A DNA stretch of 64,000 bases. Source: Mesobacillus foraminis (GTDB taxonomy: Bacteria > Bacillota > Bacilli > Bacillales > Cytobacillaceae). Positions 1 to 8,918 of this stretch are shown here, piece by piece (positions within the stretch are counted from its first letter, which is position 1; the number at the start of each line of letters is the position of its first letter). The notes below the pieces were generated by a model. The model did not search any database. It saw only the letters and a list, made by a program, of their open reading frames with translations, and was not told the origin of the DNA. A program made the translations under genes and the position numbers. The stretch is from assembly GCF_004340465.1 (NCBI RefSeq), contig NZ_SLVV01000008.1, forward strand, positions 27,099 through 91,098, read 5' to 3'.

Positions 1-288
1 CATTGGAAAATAAAAGTGTAGCTTCGGATAATAAAATGGAGAGTTTGGAAAATAAAATGGATTTTTGAAAAATAAGCAGGTCATTTTGGAAAATAAATGG
101 TCCGGGCAGGTCCCCCGGATGCTGATTGGAAAATAAACCAGTGGCATTGGAAAATAAAAGTGTAGCTTCGGATAATAAAATGGAGAGTTTGGAAAATAAA
201 ATGGATTTTTGAAAAATAAGCAGGTCATTTTGGAAAATAAATAGTCCGGGCAGGTCCCCCGAATGCTGTTTGAAAAATAAAAGGGTCA
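1..288. repeat. Two tandem copies of a 144-bp unit
   Basis: Positions 1-144 and 145-288 are nearly identical for about the first 120 bp of each copy, with a single difference around 99/243. They diverge towards the end of the second copy. Each unit holds six phased A-rich motifs and one GC-rich inverted repeat, so the array grew by tandem duplication. Decayed motifs follow at 271-326. From 330 to 485 nothing recognisable was seen apart from the palindrome at 408-429. Confidence 0.8.
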
Positions 289-299
289 TTTTGAAAAAT
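1..299. repeat. Helically phased GGAAAATAAA array
   Basis: The motif GGAAAATAAA, or variants such as GGATAATAAA and TGAAAAATAA, recurs with its central T at positions 11, 32, 53, 73, 94, 134, 155, 176, 197, 217, 238, 278 and 299. The step is 20-21 bp, or 40 bp where one slot is skipped, which is two helical turns, so all A-tracts face one side of the helix. The skipped slots (around 114 and 258) hold a GC-rich imperfect inverted repeat, TCCGGG...CCCGGA. No coding sequence is apparent. The array may extend past the left edge of the window. It could be a protein-binding array or intrinsically curved DNA; the function is unknown. Confidence 0.8.
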
Positions 300-407
300 G
301 GAACATTCCCGGCATTTTGAAAAAACAATTCCAATTTATAAACTAAGATCCTTTTAATAAGAAATACTGAAATACACCCTCCCGCAATTCTCTAAAACTG
401 GACAAGG

Positions 408-429
408 AATACGAACATATGTTAGTATT
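408..429. other. 22-bp imperfect palindrome
   Basis: AATACGAACATATGTTAGTATT is a palindrome apart from one opposed pair (G413/A424). It is AT-rich, has no T-run and lies about 60 bp upstream of the rpsF promoter. It looks more like an operator for a dimeric regulator than a terminator. No regulator was assigned. Confidence 0.4.
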
Positions 430-485
430 TATATATAGAAACAAGCTTCCAAAACTTCAATCACAGCTGCGAGCCAAATGGTAGG

Positions 486-514
486 TTGCTTTTGAAGAAT
501 TGGTGTGCTATAAT
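486..514 (+). promoter_or_regulatory. SigA-type promoter of the rpsF-ssb-rpsR operon
   Basis: TTGCTT at 486-491 and a perfect TATAAT at 509-514 are separated by 17 bp, the ideal spacing for the housekeeping sigma factor. Transcription would start near 521, about 70 nt before rpsF. Confidence 0.75.
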
Positions 515-534
515 TTCAACTTGTGAGTAATGAA

Positions 535-589
535 TAATTGCTCCTTGCCCATTTTACTGGGCCGTTTAGACCAAAAGGAGGTGACAGTG
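535..589 (+). promoter_or_regulatory. Candidate S6:S18 ribosomal-protein leader
   Basis: The short untranslated leader contains a hairpin, GCCC (547-550) with GGGC (559-562), directly followed by a CCG (562-564). S6:S18 leaders that autoregulate rpsF operons carry a conserved CCG next to a helix, mimicking the 16S rRNA site of the S6:S18 dimer. The position before rpsF fits, but the full consensus was not verified. Confidence 0.45.
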
Positions 590-877
590 ATGAGAAAGTA
601 CGAAATTATGTACATCATCCGCCCAAATATTGAAGATGAGTCCAAAAAAGCGTTGATTGAACGTTTTAACGGAATCCTTACTGATAATGGTGCGGAAGTG
701 GCTGAAGCTAAAGACTGGGGCAAGCGCCGTCTTGCATATGAAATCAACGATTTCCGTGATGGATACTACCAAATCCTTCAGGTAAATGCAGCTCCTGCTG
801 CGGTTGATGAGTTCTCCCGTCTTGCTAAAATCAACGAAGATATCATTCGCCATATCGTTATTAAAGACGAAAAATAA
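590..877 (+). CDS. rpsF: 30S ribosomal protein S6
   Basis: This 95-residue protein begins [17 protein letters not shown] and has the typical length and sequence of bacterial S6. S6 binds the central domain of 16S rRNA as a heterodimer with S18. The ATG at 590 is chosen over an upstream in-frame start at 530 because AAAGGAGGTG (574-583) lies at ideal spacing and the family starts here. It is the first gene of the rpsF-ssb-rpsR operon, an order conserved in Bacillus that couples S6 and S18 synthesis to single-strand-binding protein. Confidence 0.97.
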   Translation: MRKYEIMYIIRPNIEDESKKALIERFNGILTDNGAEVAEAKDWGKRRLAYEINDFRDGYYQILQVNAAPAAVDEFSRLAKINEDIIRHIVIKDEK

Positions 878-939
878 TTTTAGATAAATTTACTTTCAGC
901 CAGGAATTAATGTGGCTGAAAGGAAGGGGGTTGATACTG

Positions 940-1428
940 ATGATGAATCGTGTAATTCTTGTCGGCCGTTTGACTAAGGACCCGGAGCTTCGCTATACGC
1001 CAAACGGAGTGCCAGTTGCTTCTTTTACGTTAGCTGTTAATCGTGCGTTTACGAATCAGCAGGGTGAAAGAGAAGCTGACTTTATAAACTGTGTTGTTTG
1101 GCGCCGGCCAGCTGAAAACGTCGCAAACTTCCTTAAGAAAGGAAGCCTTGCAGGTGTTGATGGCCGCATTCAAACTCGCAGTTATGAAGGCCAGGATGGC
1201 AAACGCGTTTACGTTACGGAAGTAATGGCTGAGAGCGTTCAGTTCCTTGAGCCAAGAAATAGTCAGGGCAATGACAGAGGAGATAATTATTCTTCTCGTC
1301 CAGGTGGACAGGATTCTTCATTTGGAAATCAGAATCAACGCCAGCCTCAACGCAATACAAGACTGGATGAAGATCCATTTGCAGGTGGCGGTCAAATCGA
1401 CATCTCGGATGATGATCTTCCATTCTAA
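940..1428 (+). CDS. ssb: Single-stranded DNA-binding protein SSB
   Basis: The 162-residue product starts [20 protein letters not shown], the OB-fold beginning of bacterial SSB (residues about 1-105). A Gln/Asn/Arg/Gly-rich linker follows, and the conserved acidic tip DISDDDLPF recruits replication and repair partners. SSB coats single-stranded DNA as a tetramer. GGAAGGGGG at 922-930 precedes the tandem ATGs at 940 and 943; I chose 940 because B. subtilis SsbA also has one residue before the NRV. An earlier in-frame ATG at 910 lacks a good ribosome-binding site. The gene sits between rpsF and rpsR. Confidence 0.97.
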   Translation: MMNRVILVGRLTKDPELRYTPNGVPVASFTLAVNRAFTNQQGEREADFINCVVWRRPAENVANFLKKGSLAGVDGRIQTRSYEGQDGKRVYVTEVMAESVQFLEPRNSQGNDRGDNYSSRPGGQDSSFGNQNQRQPQRNTRLDEDPFAGGGQIDISDDDLPF

Positions 1429-1443
1429 TTGTCCAATTAATGA

Positions 1444-1725
<282 letters not shown>

Positions 1726-1740
1726 TGTACGGACAATCAA

Positions 1741-1771
1741 AAAAGGCAGCGGGCTTACCCGCTGCCTTTTT
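1741..1771 (+). terminator. Rho-independent terminator after rpsR
   Basis: AAAAGGCAGCGGG and CCCGCTGCCTTTTT form a perfect stem with a 4-nt loop and a T-run. Confidence 0.93.
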
Positions 1772-1867
1772 ACATACATAAAGCTTAAGAAGCACCTATG
1801 TTGAATATCACGATAGTACTGGATAAAATAGAGAAGTGAAGAATGTTTCTTGTTAAGAGGTGGGCGT

Positions 1868-2815
1868 TTGAGGAATAAAAATACATATAGGTTGACTGAA
1901 GGTGCCGTCCTGTTAGCCATTTTTACTGTTTTGCTATTGATCACACTGTATATTCCCGGTTTGGGGTTTGTCGTTAATTTATTTCTGGCATTACCCTTTA
2001 TGATGTTTGCTGCCAAGCATGGCTGGAAGAGCACCGCCATTTTTACAATTGCCGCTGTTCTGCTTTCTCTCGTGGTCGGAACATTGCTTGCTGTGCCTCT
2101 TGCTCTCGCTTACGGGATCACCGGCATGGTTATGGGGGCTATGATTAAAGAGGGGAAGAGCAGGCTGGCTGTTTTTGTTGCAGGTTCACTGGTGTTCCTA
2201 GCTAATACAGTTTTTCAATATATATTGGCAGTAGCTCTGTTTAAGATCAACTTCATTGAAGAGATGATGGCATCTTTCCGCGAAGCTATGGAGATGTCGA
2301 CTGATATTATGGGGAGTCTTGGACAGACTGCTGACGACCGTATGCTTGAACAGCTTGAGACAACGATTGATTTAATTGAAACCCTGATGCCAAGTATGTT
2401 TGTAATGGCGTCTTTCATGATTATCTTTATCATCCAGCTGGTATCTTTTCCAATCCTTAAACGGTTTGGTATTGCGGTTCCAAGGTGGAAGCCTTTTAGG
2501 GAAATGACATTGCCTAAAAGCCTGCTTTGGTATTATCTTTTATCCATGATCGCTACAATGGTCTTTCAGCCGGAAGCAGGGAGCTATTGGTACTGGGCCC
2601 TGGCCAACCTGGTTTTTATCCTGCAATTTTTTATGCTTCTGCAGGGATTGTCATTTGTCGCATATTTCACTCACATAAAAAAGTTTCCAAAAGCTTTTCT
2701 GATTATTGCCGTCATCCTGACTTTCCTGCTGCCTTTTGTCCTTTATATTGTCAGGATATTAGGTATAATTGATTTAGGATTTAATCTACGAAAACGTCTG
2801 GAAGAGAAAAAGTAA
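1868..2815 (+). CDS. yybS: YybS-family (DUF2232) membrane protein
   Basis: The 315-residue hydrophobic protein begins with RNKNTYRLTEGAVLLAIFTV and shows about eight membrane segments. Length, start motif (LTEG) and position just before gdpP match B. subtilis YybS, a DUF2232 protein of unknown biochemical role; some relatives resemble ECF-transporter S components. The TTG at 1868 is preferred over the TTG at 1850 because AAGAGGTGGG (1855-1864) lies just before it and the family starts near the LTEG. It is probably co-transcribed with gdpP and rplI, 30 bp upstream of gdpP. Confidence 0.85.
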   Translation: MRNKNTYRLTEGAVLLAIFTVLLLITLYIPGLGFVVNLFLALPFMMFAAKHGWKSTAIFTIAAVLLSLVVGTLLAVPLALAYGITGMVMGAMIKEGKSRLAVFVAGSLVFLANTVFQYILAVALFKINFIEEMMASFREAMEMSTDIMGSLGQTADDRMLEQLETTIDLIETLMPSMFVMASFMIIFIIQLVSFPILKRFGIAVPRWKPFREMTLPKSLLWYYLLSMIATMVFQPEAGSYWYWALANLVFILQFFMLLQGLSFVAYFTHIKKFPKAFLIIAVILTFLLPFVLYIVRILGIIDLGFNLRKRLEEKK

Positions 2816-2845
2816 TCAGAAACTATCGCTTTAGGAGCTGAGTAC

Positions 2846-4819
2846 ATGCCTTCATATTTGGAAAGGCGACAGATACGCTATCCATTGTATGGATTGATTG
2901 CAGTGATTCTCGTTCTGCTGGGAATCCTGTCTTATTATAATATGATTGCAGGAGGCATTGGCTACCTCCTTACCGGCCTGCTTATTTATTTCATTTTCCA
3001 AATGAATTATAAGATGAAAAAGGAAACGGAGGCCTACATCTCGACACTTTCCTACCGGGTTAAAAAGGTTGGCGAAGAGGCTCTGATGGAGATGCCTATA
3101 GGAATCATGCTGATCAATGATGATTATTACATCGAATGGACGAACCCATTCATTTCTTCCTGTTTCCACGAGGATACATTGGTTGGCAGGTCGCTCTACG
3201 ATGTGGCAGATACCCTTGTTCCATTGATTAAGCAGGAGGTAGAAACGGAGATCATTACACTGAATGACAGGAAATTCAGAGTCATTCATAAGTCCGAAGA
3301 GCGGTTGCTGTACTTTTTTGATGTCACTGAACAAACAGAGATTGAAAAAATGTACCATGATGAGCGCACGGTGATTTCCATCATTTACCTCGACAATTAC
3401 GATGAATTGACCCAGGGGATGGATGATCAGACAAAAAGCAGCCTTAACAATCTTGTAACTTCGATATTAAATAAATGGGCAACGAATAACGGTGTCTTCC
3501 TGAAAAGGGTTTCTTCTGAGAGGTTTATTGGCGTGTTTAATGAACATATCCTTCATCTGCTCGAAAAGGGGAAATTCAGTATCCTTGATGAGGTTAGAGA
3601 AACAACTTCCAAACAGAATGTGCCACTGACCCTCAGTGTTGGGGTGGGGACAGGAGTTTCGTCCTTGCCTGAGCTAGGGTCACAGGCCCAGTCCAGCCTG
3701 GACTTAGCACTTGGCCGCGGCGGTGACCAGGTGGCGATCAAGCTGCCAAATGGAAAGGTAAAGTTTTACGGAGGAAAGACGAATCCGGTCGAAAAACGTA
3801 CACGGGTCAGAGCCAGGGTTATTTCCCATGCTCTGAAGGAATTGATTATCGAGAGTGATAAAGTGATGATTATGGGCCACAAAAACCCTGATATGGATGC
3901 CATTGGTTCGGCAATTGGTATTCTGAAGGTGGCACAGATGAATAACCGTGAAGGCTTCATCGTGGTCAATAAACAGGAAATCGATACTGGTGTTCGAAGG
4001 ATGATGGAGGAAATAAGGCATAATGAAGACTTGTATGGGCGATTTATCTCTCCAGAACAAGCCTATGAAATTGCCTCTGATGATACCCTGCTCGTTGTTG
4101 TGGATACCCATAAGCCATCTATGGTCATTGACGAACGTCTCTTGCACCGGATTGAAAATGTTGTTGTCATCGACCATCACCGCAGGGGAGAGGAATTCCT
4201 TAAAAATCCGCTGCTTGTTTATATGGAGCCGTATGCTTCTTCAACGGCTGAGCTAGTAACAGAACTGCTTGAGTATCAGCCGAAAAATGGGAAGATCCAG
4301 ATGCTTGAAGCGACAGCCTTGCTTGCCGGTATCATTGTAGATACCAAAAGCTTTACATTAAGGACTGGATCCAGGACGTTTGATGCTGCTTCCTATTTGC
4401 GAAGCCATGGGGCCGATACGGTACTCGTTCAAAGGTTCTTAAAAGAGGATGTTACCACGTATATCAAACGGGCCCGGATTATTGAAAATGTCTATTTTTA
4501 CCGCGATGGGATTGTGATTGCGCGTGCAGACGAGGAAGAAGAATGCGATCAGGTGCTCATTGCCCAGGCAGCTGACACTCTTCTCACGATGGATGGTGTA
4601 TCAGCTTCCTTTGTGATTTCGAAAAGGGCGGACAATCTGATTGGCATAAGCGCTCGTTCACTGGGAGAGGTGAACGTCCAGGTTATCATGGAACACCTGG
4701 AAGGCGGCGGCCATCTGACGAACGCGGCTACCCAGCTGCAAAATATTTCACTCGGAGAAGCCGAGTACATGCTGAAGAGTGCCATCGATGATTATCTTGA
4801 AGGGGGAAATAAAGAATGA
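2846..4819 (+). CDS. gdpP: Cyclic-di-AMP phosphodiesterase GdpP
   Basis: The 657-residue membrane enzyme hydrolyses c-di-AMP to pApA and so tunes potassium/osmotic homeostasis and wall stress responses. Two N-terminal membrane helices (about 12-52) are followed by a degenerate PAS domain (about 75-160), a degenerate GGDEF domain (about 170-305) and a DHH/DHHA1 catalytic module. Visible catalytic motifs are [11 protein letters not shown] (about 344-354), DTHKP, DHH (about 443-445) and GGGH near the C-terminus. Length matches B. subtilis GdpP (YybT). Its stop overlaps the rplI start by 4 bp (ATGA), indicating translational coupling. Confidence 0.95.
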   Translation: MPSYLERRQIRYPLYGLIAVILVLLGILSYYNMIAGGIGYLLTGLLIYFIFQMNYKMKKETEAYISTLSYRVKKVGEEALMEMPIGIMLINDDYYIEWTNPFISSCFHEDTLVGRSLYDVADTLVPLIKQEVETEIITLNDRKFRVIHKSEERLLYFFDVTEQTEIEKMYHDERTVISIIYLDNYDELTQGMDDQTKSSLNNLVTSILNKWATNNGVFLKRVSSERFIGVFNEHILHLLEKGKFSILDEVRETTSKQNVPLTLSVGVGTGVSSLPELGSQAQSSLDLALGRGGDQVAIKLPNGKVKFYGGKTNPVEKRTRVRARVISHALKELIIESDKVMIMGHKNPDMDAIGSAIGILKVAQMNNREGFIVVNKQEIDTGVRRMMEEIRHNEDLYGRFISPEQAYEIASDDTLLVVVDTHKPSMVIDERLLHRIENVVVIDHHRRGEEFLKNPLLVYMEPYASSTAELVTELLEYQPKNGKIQMLEATALLAGIIVDTKSFTLRTGSRTFDAASYLRSHGADTVLVQRFLKEDVTTYIKRARIIENVYFYRDGIVIARADEEEECDQVLIAQAADTLLTMDGVSASFVISKRADNLIGISARSLGEVNVQVIMEHLEGGGHLTNAATQLQNISLGEAEYMLKSAIDDYLEGGNKE

Positions 4820-5265
4820 AAGTAATCTTTTTAAAGGATGTAAAAGGAAAAGGGAAAAAAGGAGAAGTAAAAAACGTTGCGGACGGCTACGCACAGAATT
4901 TCTTGCTTAAACAAGGTCTCGCAGTAGAGGCCTCCAATGCAGCCATGAGCTCTCTGAGCGCCCAGAAGAAGAAGGAAGAAAAACTGGCGGAGGAAGAGCT
5001 TCAGCAGGCTAAAAAGCTTAAAGAAGAGCTGGAGAAGCTTACGGTTGAGCTGACAGCCAAATCTGGAGAGGGCGGCCGCCTGTTCGGATCGATTACTTCC
5101 AAACAGATTGCGGAAGCGTTGCAGAAAAAACACAGCATTAAAATCGATAAGCGAAAAATTGAACTTGAAGATGCCATCCGCGCACTTGGCTATACGAAAG
5201 TGCCGGTCAAGCTCCATTCTGAAGTGACAGCCTCTCTAAACGTTCATGTAAAAGAAGGAAACTAA
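4816..5265 (+). CDS. rplI: 50S ribosomal protein L9
   Basis: The 149-residue protein starts [19 protein letters not shown], the universally conserved L9 N-terminal domain that binds 23S rRNA. A long central helix rich in Lys and Glu (about 42-75) and a C-terminal globular domain follow. The ATG overlaps the gdpP stop codon. L9 restrains frameshifting on the ribosome. No T-tailed terminator follows; a stem CAGAAAAGC...GCTTTTCTG lies about 50 bp downstream, before dnaC, so read-through into dnaC is possible. Confidence 0.97.
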   Translation: MKVIFLKDVKGKGKKGEVKNVADGYAQNFLLKQGLAVEASNAAMSSLSAQKKKEEKLAEEELQQAKKLKEELEKLTVELTAKSGEGGRLFGSITSKQIAEALQKKHSIKIDKRKIELEDAIRALGYTKVPVKLHSEVTASLNVHVKEGN

Positions 5266-5410
5266 ATTTGCCAGTTCCTTTACAGAATAAACATGGTAAA
5301 ATATAAGAACCGGCAGAAAAGCGGCCAAGCTTTTCTGTCCTTTCTATGACAAAACATTGTGATTGGTCTGTGCTGATCACTTTTTTCTTTATTTAAGGAG
5401 GTTTTCGAAG

Positions 5411-6775
5411 TTGAATGAGTTATTTGCTGATCGGCTTCCTCCGCAAAACGTAGAAGCAGAGCAGGCCGTTTTAGGGGCTATTTTCCTGGAACCTTCATCC
5501 CTGACACTTGCTTCTGAAGTTCTTATTCCCGAGGACTTTTACCGGGCGGCCCATCAGAAGATCTTTGATGTGATGCTCAACCTGAATGATAAAGGGAAAG
5601 CGGTCGATCTCATCACTGTCACCGAGGAATTAGCCGCTGCAAAGCTTCTTGAGGATACAGGCGGTGTCAGCTACCTCAGTGAACTTGCTGCTGCTGTGCC
5701 AACTGCAGCCAATATTGAGTATTATGCCAGAATTGTGGAAGAAAAGTCCCTTTTAAGAAGACTGATCCGTACAGCGACTGACATCGCCCAGGATGGCTAT
5801 TCAAGGGAAGATGAAGTAGAGGCGCTCCTTAGCGAAGCAGAGAAGAATATCCTTGAGGTTGCCCAAAGGAAGAATGCTGGAGCCTTTCATAATATTAAGG
5901 ATGTCCTGGTCCGGACATATGATAATATTGAAACCTTGCATAACCGTGTGGGGGATATCACTGGGATTGCTACAGGATTTTCAGAGCTTGATAAAATGAC
6001 AGCTGGTTTTCAGCGAAATGATTTGATTATTGTTGCTGCGCGTCCTTCCGTGGGTAAAACAGCGTTTGCCCTGAATATCGCCCAGAATGTTGCAACCAAA
6101 ACAGGGGAGAATGTTGCAATCTTCAGTCTTGAGATGGGAGCAGAACAGCTTGTAATGCGTATGCTTTGTGCGGAAGGCAATATCAACGCGCAAAACCTGA
6201 GGACAGGGTCTTTGACAGATGAGGATTGGGGAAAACTGACCATGGCGATGGGGAGCCTGTCCAATTCCGGTATTTTTATAGACGATACTCCAGGGGTTAA
6301 AATCACCGACATACGCTCAAAGTGCCGCCGGCTCAAGCAGGAGCAGGGCCTGGGCATGATATTGATTGATTACCTGCAGCTGATCCAGGGAAGCGGCAGA
6401 TCGGGAGAAAACCGCCAGCAAGAAGTATCGGAAATTTCCCGGATGCTGAAGTCCCTTGCGAGGGAATTGCAGGTGCCGGTAATTGCCCTGTCCCAGCTTT
6501 CCCGTGGGGTTGAGCAGCGGCAGGATAAACGCCCGATGATGTCAGACATCCGTGAATCGGGAAGTATTGAGCAGGATGCCGATATTGTGGCTTTCTTGTA
6601 TCGTGATGATTACTATGACAAGGAATCTGAAAACAAGAACATCATTGAAATCATCATTGCCAAGCAGCGTAACGGTCCGGTTGGAACGGTACAGCTCGCC
6701 TTCGTTAAAGAATACAACAAGTTCGTCAACCTGGAGACACGCTACGGCGATCCATCCATGCCTCCAGGAGCCTAA
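5411..6775 (+). CDS. dnaC: Replicative DNA helicase (DnaB family)
   Basis: The 454-residue protein equals the length of B. subtilis DnaC. It has an N-terminal helicase-loader/primase-binding domain (about 1-150) and a RecA-like ATPase domain with Walker A RPSVGKTA (about 211-218), Walker B MILIDYLQLI and the conserved ALSQLSRGVEQR and RESGSIEQDADIV motifs. It unwinds the lagging-strand template at the fork as a hexamer. The TTG at 5411 is chosen because AAGGAGG (5396-5402) precedes it and LNELFADRLPPQN aligns with the family start; the longer ORF from 5363 lacks a ribosome-binding site. A terminator follows directly. Confidence 0.96.
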   Translation: MNELFADRLPPQNVEAEQAVLGAIFLEPSSLTLASEVLIPEDFYRAAHQKIFDVMLNLNDKGKAVDLITVTEELAAAKLLEDTGGVSYLSELAAAVPTAANIEYYARIVEEKSLLRRLIRTATDIAQDGYSREDEVEALLSEAEKNILEVAQRKNAGAFHNIKDVLVRTYDNIETLHNRVGDITGIATGFSELDKMTAGFQRNDLIIVAARPSVGKTAFALNIAQNVATKTGENVAIFSLEMGAEQLVMRMLCAEGNINAQNLRTGSLTDEDWGKLTMAMGSLSNSGIFIDDTPGVKITDIRSKCRRLKQEQGLGMILIDYLQLIQGSGRSGENRQQEVSEISRMLKSLARELQVPVIALSQLSRGVEQRQDKRPMMSDIRESGSIEQDADIVAFLYRDDYYDKESENKNIIEIIIAKQRNGPVGTVQLAFVKEYNKFVNLETRYGDPSMPPGA

Positions 6776-6811
6776 AAGATTAACCTTTTTACAGGTTAGT
6801 CTTTTTTTTTA
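6776..6811 (+). terminator. Terminator after dnaC
   Basis: AGATTAACCT and AGGTTAGTCT pair with one G-U wobble around a short loop and are followed by at least eight Ts. Confidence 0.9.
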
Positions 6812-6857
6812 TCCCTAACCTGGGAATAATAGATGGAAGTGAGAGGATAAAAAGTTA

Positions 6858-6901
6858 TATTACGAACGTAAAATAAAACTATTTAAAAAATGTTCGTGTT
6901 T
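6858..6901. promoter_or_regulatory. Paired PurR boxes upstream of purA
   Basis: Two inverted CGAAC cores are present, at 6863-6867 and as GTTCG at 6892-6896. Each is embedded in AT-rich flanks (TTACGAACGTA; AATGTTCGTGT). The consensus PurBox is AWWWCCGAACWWT, and B. subtilis purine operons carry two inverted copies about 16-17 bp apart; here the core spacing of 24 bp gives the same arrangement. The pair ends just before the -35 of the purA promoter, so the PurR repressor with PRPP as inducer is expected to control it. The purR gene is not in the window. Confidence 0.75.
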
Positions 6902-6903
6902 CA

Positions 6904-6933
6904 TTGACTTTGCTTTGCGGATACTGGTAAAAT
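6904..6933 (+). promoter_or_regulatory. SigA promoter of purA
   Basis: TTGACT at 6904-6909 and TAAAAT at 6928-6933 are separated by 18 bp, directly downstream of the PurR boxes. Confidence 0.75.
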
Positions 6934-6992
6934 TGATTTGTTTGAATAGCATATAAACTTTTATACATAGAACCTTTGGAGGTGCTTCTAAT

Positions 6993-8285
6993 ATGTCATC
7001 AGTAGTTGTAGTAGGTACGCAGTGGGGAGACGAAGGGAAAGGGAAGATCACCGATTTTTTGTCTGAAAATGCAGAAGTGGTTGCCCGTTACCAGGGAGGA
7101 AATAACGCAGGACATACGATTAAGTTTAATGGAGAAACCTATAAGCTTCACTTAATTCCATCAGGGATTTTTTATGAAGATAAAATTTGCGTGATTGGGA
7201 ATGGGATGGTCGTAGATCCGAAAGCGCTTGTGCAAGAGCTGAGCTACCTTCATGAAAAGGGTGTTTCTACGGATAATTTAAGAATCAGCAATCGTGCCCA
7301 TGTTATTTTGCCTTACCACTTAAAACTTGATGAGGTGGAAGAAGCACGTAAAGGTGATAATAAGATTGGGACAACCAAAAAAGGGATTGGCCCAGCTTAT
7401 ATGGATAAGGCGGCCCGTGTCGGAATCAGAGTGGCAGATTTACTGGACAGGGAAGTATTCGAAGAAAAGCTTACCCGCAATCTTGAAGAAAAGAACCGTC
7501 TTTTTGAGCGGATGTATGAAACGGAAGGCTTTAAGCTGGAAGAGATCCTGGACGAATACTATGAATATGGCCAGCAGGTGGCAAAGTATGTCTGTGATAC
7601 TTCCGTTGTGCTGAATGATGCTCTTGATGAAGGGCGCCGCGTTCTATTTGAAGGGGCACAGGGCGTAATGCTTGATATCGATCAGGGAACTTATCCTTTT
7701 GTAACTTCCTCAAACCCTGTGGCTGGTGGAGTAACAATTGGATCAGGTGTAGGCCCGAGCAAGATCAAACATGTAGTTGGAGTCTGCAAAGCCTACACAA
7801 CAAGAGTTGGCGATGGACCATTCCCAACAGAGCTTGACAATGAAATCGGCAATCAGATCCGTGAAGTAGGCCGTGAATATGGCACAACTACAGGAAGACC
7901 GCGCCGTGTTGGCTGGTTTGACAGTGTCGTTGTTCGCCATGCCCGCAGGGTTAGCGGACTTACAGACCTGAGCCTGAATTCAATCGATGTTCTGACAGGC
8001 ATTGAAACACTGAAAATTTGTGTCGCATACCGCTATAAAGGGGAAGTCATTGAAGAATTCCCGGCAAGCCTTAAGACCCTTGCTCAATGCGAGCCTGTCT
8101 ATGAAGAGCTTCCAGGCTGGAAAGAAGATATTACTGGATGTAAAACTCTTGATGAGCTTCCTGACAATGCAAGACATTATATTGAAAGAGTTTCTCAGCT
8201 GACTGGAATTCCGCTATCCATCTTCTCTGTAGGACCGGATCGGAACCAGACAAATGTAGTCAGAAGTCCTTGGCGCCAAAACTAA
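6993..8285 (+). CDS. purA: Adenylosuccinate synthetase
   Basis: The 430-residue enzyme joins IMP and aspartate with GTP to make adenylosuccinate, the committed step to AMP. The GTP-binding loop [14 protein letters not shown] near the N-terminus, GGNNAGHT, the switch-like segment [11 protein letters not shown] and the C-terminal GPDRNQTNV are all present. TTTGGAGGTGC precedes the ATG at good spacing. It is monocistronic between two terminators, as in B. subtilis, and is preceded by PurR boxes. Confidence 0.98.
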   Translation: MSSVVVVGTQWGDEGKGKITDFLSENAEVVARYQGGNNAGHTIKFNGETYKLHLIPSGIFYEDKICVIGNGMVVDPKALVQELSYLHEKGVSTDNLRISNRAHVILPYHLKLDEVEEARKGDNKIGTTKKGIGPAYMDKAARVGIRVADLLDREVFEEKLTRNLEEKNRLFERMYETEGFKLEEILDEYYEYGQQVAKYVCDTSVVLNDALDEGRRVLFEGAQGVMLDIDQGTYPFVTSSNPVAGGVTIGSGVGPSKIKHVVGVCKAYTTRVGDGPFPTELDNEIGNQIREVGREYGTTTGRPRRVGWFDSVVVRHARRVSGLTDLSLNSIDVLTGIETLKICVAYRYKGEVIEEFPASLKTLAQCEPVYEELPGWKEDITGCKTLDELPDNARHYIERVSQLTGIPLSIFSVGPDRNQTNVVRSPWRQN

Positions 8286-8294
8286 AAGTGAGAA

Positions 8295-8331
8295 AAGAAA
8301 GCTCCCTTAAAAGTGGAAGCTTTCTTTTTTT
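8295..8331 (+). terminator. Terminator after purA
   Basis: AAGAAAGCTCCC and GGAAGCTTTCTT form a stem with one irregularity around a short loop, followed by a T-run. Confidence 0.85.
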
Positions 8332-8351
8332 AAAATTAATTCAAAAAAACC

Positions 8352-8381
8352 TTGTACAACATAAAAGGTCTATGGTAATAT
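8352..8381 (+). promoter_or_regulatory. Promoter of the tRNA cluster
   Basis: TTGTAC at 8352-8357 and TAATAT at 8376-8381 are 18 bp apart. The ~100 nt leader to the first tRNA contains a short hairpin, GTCGTCGAAGGGCGAC, and no gene. Confidence 0.6.
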
Positions 8382-8488
8382 AAAAAAGTCGTCGAAGGGC
8401 GACAGGAAATGTCGAAATAACATCTTAGATTAGCTAGTCGGTTGAGGCAGATTGCTTATTATATCGATAAATATGCTAGTTAATATTT

Positions 8489-8564
8489 GAGCCATTAGCT
8501 CAGTCGGTAGAGCATCTGACTTTTAATCAGAGGGTCGAAGGTTCGAGTCCTTCATGGCTCACCA
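8489..8564 (+). tRNA. tRNA-Lys (anticodon TTT)
   Basis: The acceptor GAGCCAT pairs with ATGGCTC, the anticodon loop is CTTTTAA with TTT, and GGTTCGAGTCC forms the T-arm. A 3' CCA is encoded. It is the first tRNA of the cluster. Confidence 0.97.
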
Positions 8565-8571
8565 TTTATCC

Positions 8572-8646
8572 GGCCCCTTGGTCAAGCGGTTAAGACACCG
8601 CCCTTTCACGGCGGTAACACGGGTTCGAATCCCGTAGGGGTCACCA
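8572..8646 (+). tRNA. tRNA-Glu (anticodon TTC)
   Basis: GGCCCCT pairs with AGGGGTC, the anticodon stem-loop is CCGCCCTTTCACGGCGG with TTC, the T-arm is GGGTTCGAATCCC and the CCA is encoded. It lies 7 bp after tRNA-Lys. Confidence 0.97.
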
Positions 8647-8671
8647 TTTTTATTACAGGTTATAATAGCTT

Positions 8672-8770
8672 GGCTCAGTAGCTCAGTCGGTAGAGCAGAT
8701 TTCTTGCTTCACCGAATGAACATCCTCGGCAATCTGCGAGACAGGCCGGAGGTCTTTCGAGCAAAGGACT
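8672..8770 (+). pseudogene. Broken tRNA-Phe copy with a 61-nt insertion
   Basis: Positions 8672-8697 are identical to the first 26 nt of the intact tRNA-Phe at 8805 (acceptor strand and D-arm), and the flanking upstream TAGCTT is shared as well. A 61-nt stretch (8698-8758) then intervenes between two copies of GAGCA (8693-8697 and 8759-8763). The tRNA sequence resumes as GAGCAAAGGACT (8759-8770) and breaks off in the anticodon stem. The inserted stretch folds: GCAGATT (8695-8701) pairs with AATCTGC (8731-8737), with an inner CCGA/TCGG. It cannot make a functional tRNA. Confidence 0.75.
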
Positions 8771-8804
8771 TAATCATACCGATTAAGGACATTAATATTA
8801 GCTT

Positions 8805-8877
8805 GGCTCAGTAGCTCAGTCGGTAGAGCAAAGGACTGAAAATCCTTGTGTCGGCGGTTCGATTCCGTCCTGAGCCA
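8805..8877 (+). tRNA. tRNA-Phe (anticodon GAA)
   Basis: GGCTCAG pairs with CTGAGCC, the anticodon stem-loop AAGGACTGAAAATCCTT carries GAA, and the T-arm is GGCGGTTCGATTCCGTC. The discriminator A is followed by TCA rather than CCA, so the 3' CCA must be added after transcription. Confidence 0.96.
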
Positions 8878-8881
8878 TCAA

Positions 8882-8918
8882 AAAAGGGAGCGTGTATCCA
8901 ATACATGCTTCTTTTTTT
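8882..8918 (+). terminator. Terminator of the tRNA cluster
   Basis: AGCGTGTAT and ATACATGCT pair with one G-U wobble around a 3-nt loop and are followed by seven Ts. Positions 8919-9148 hold no gene that I can recognise. Confidence 0.85.

Noticed and set aside
1-299. CRISPR array
   Set aside because: The repeat is only about 10 bp on a 21-bp period and the intervening sequences are themselves duplicated; no cas gene is present.
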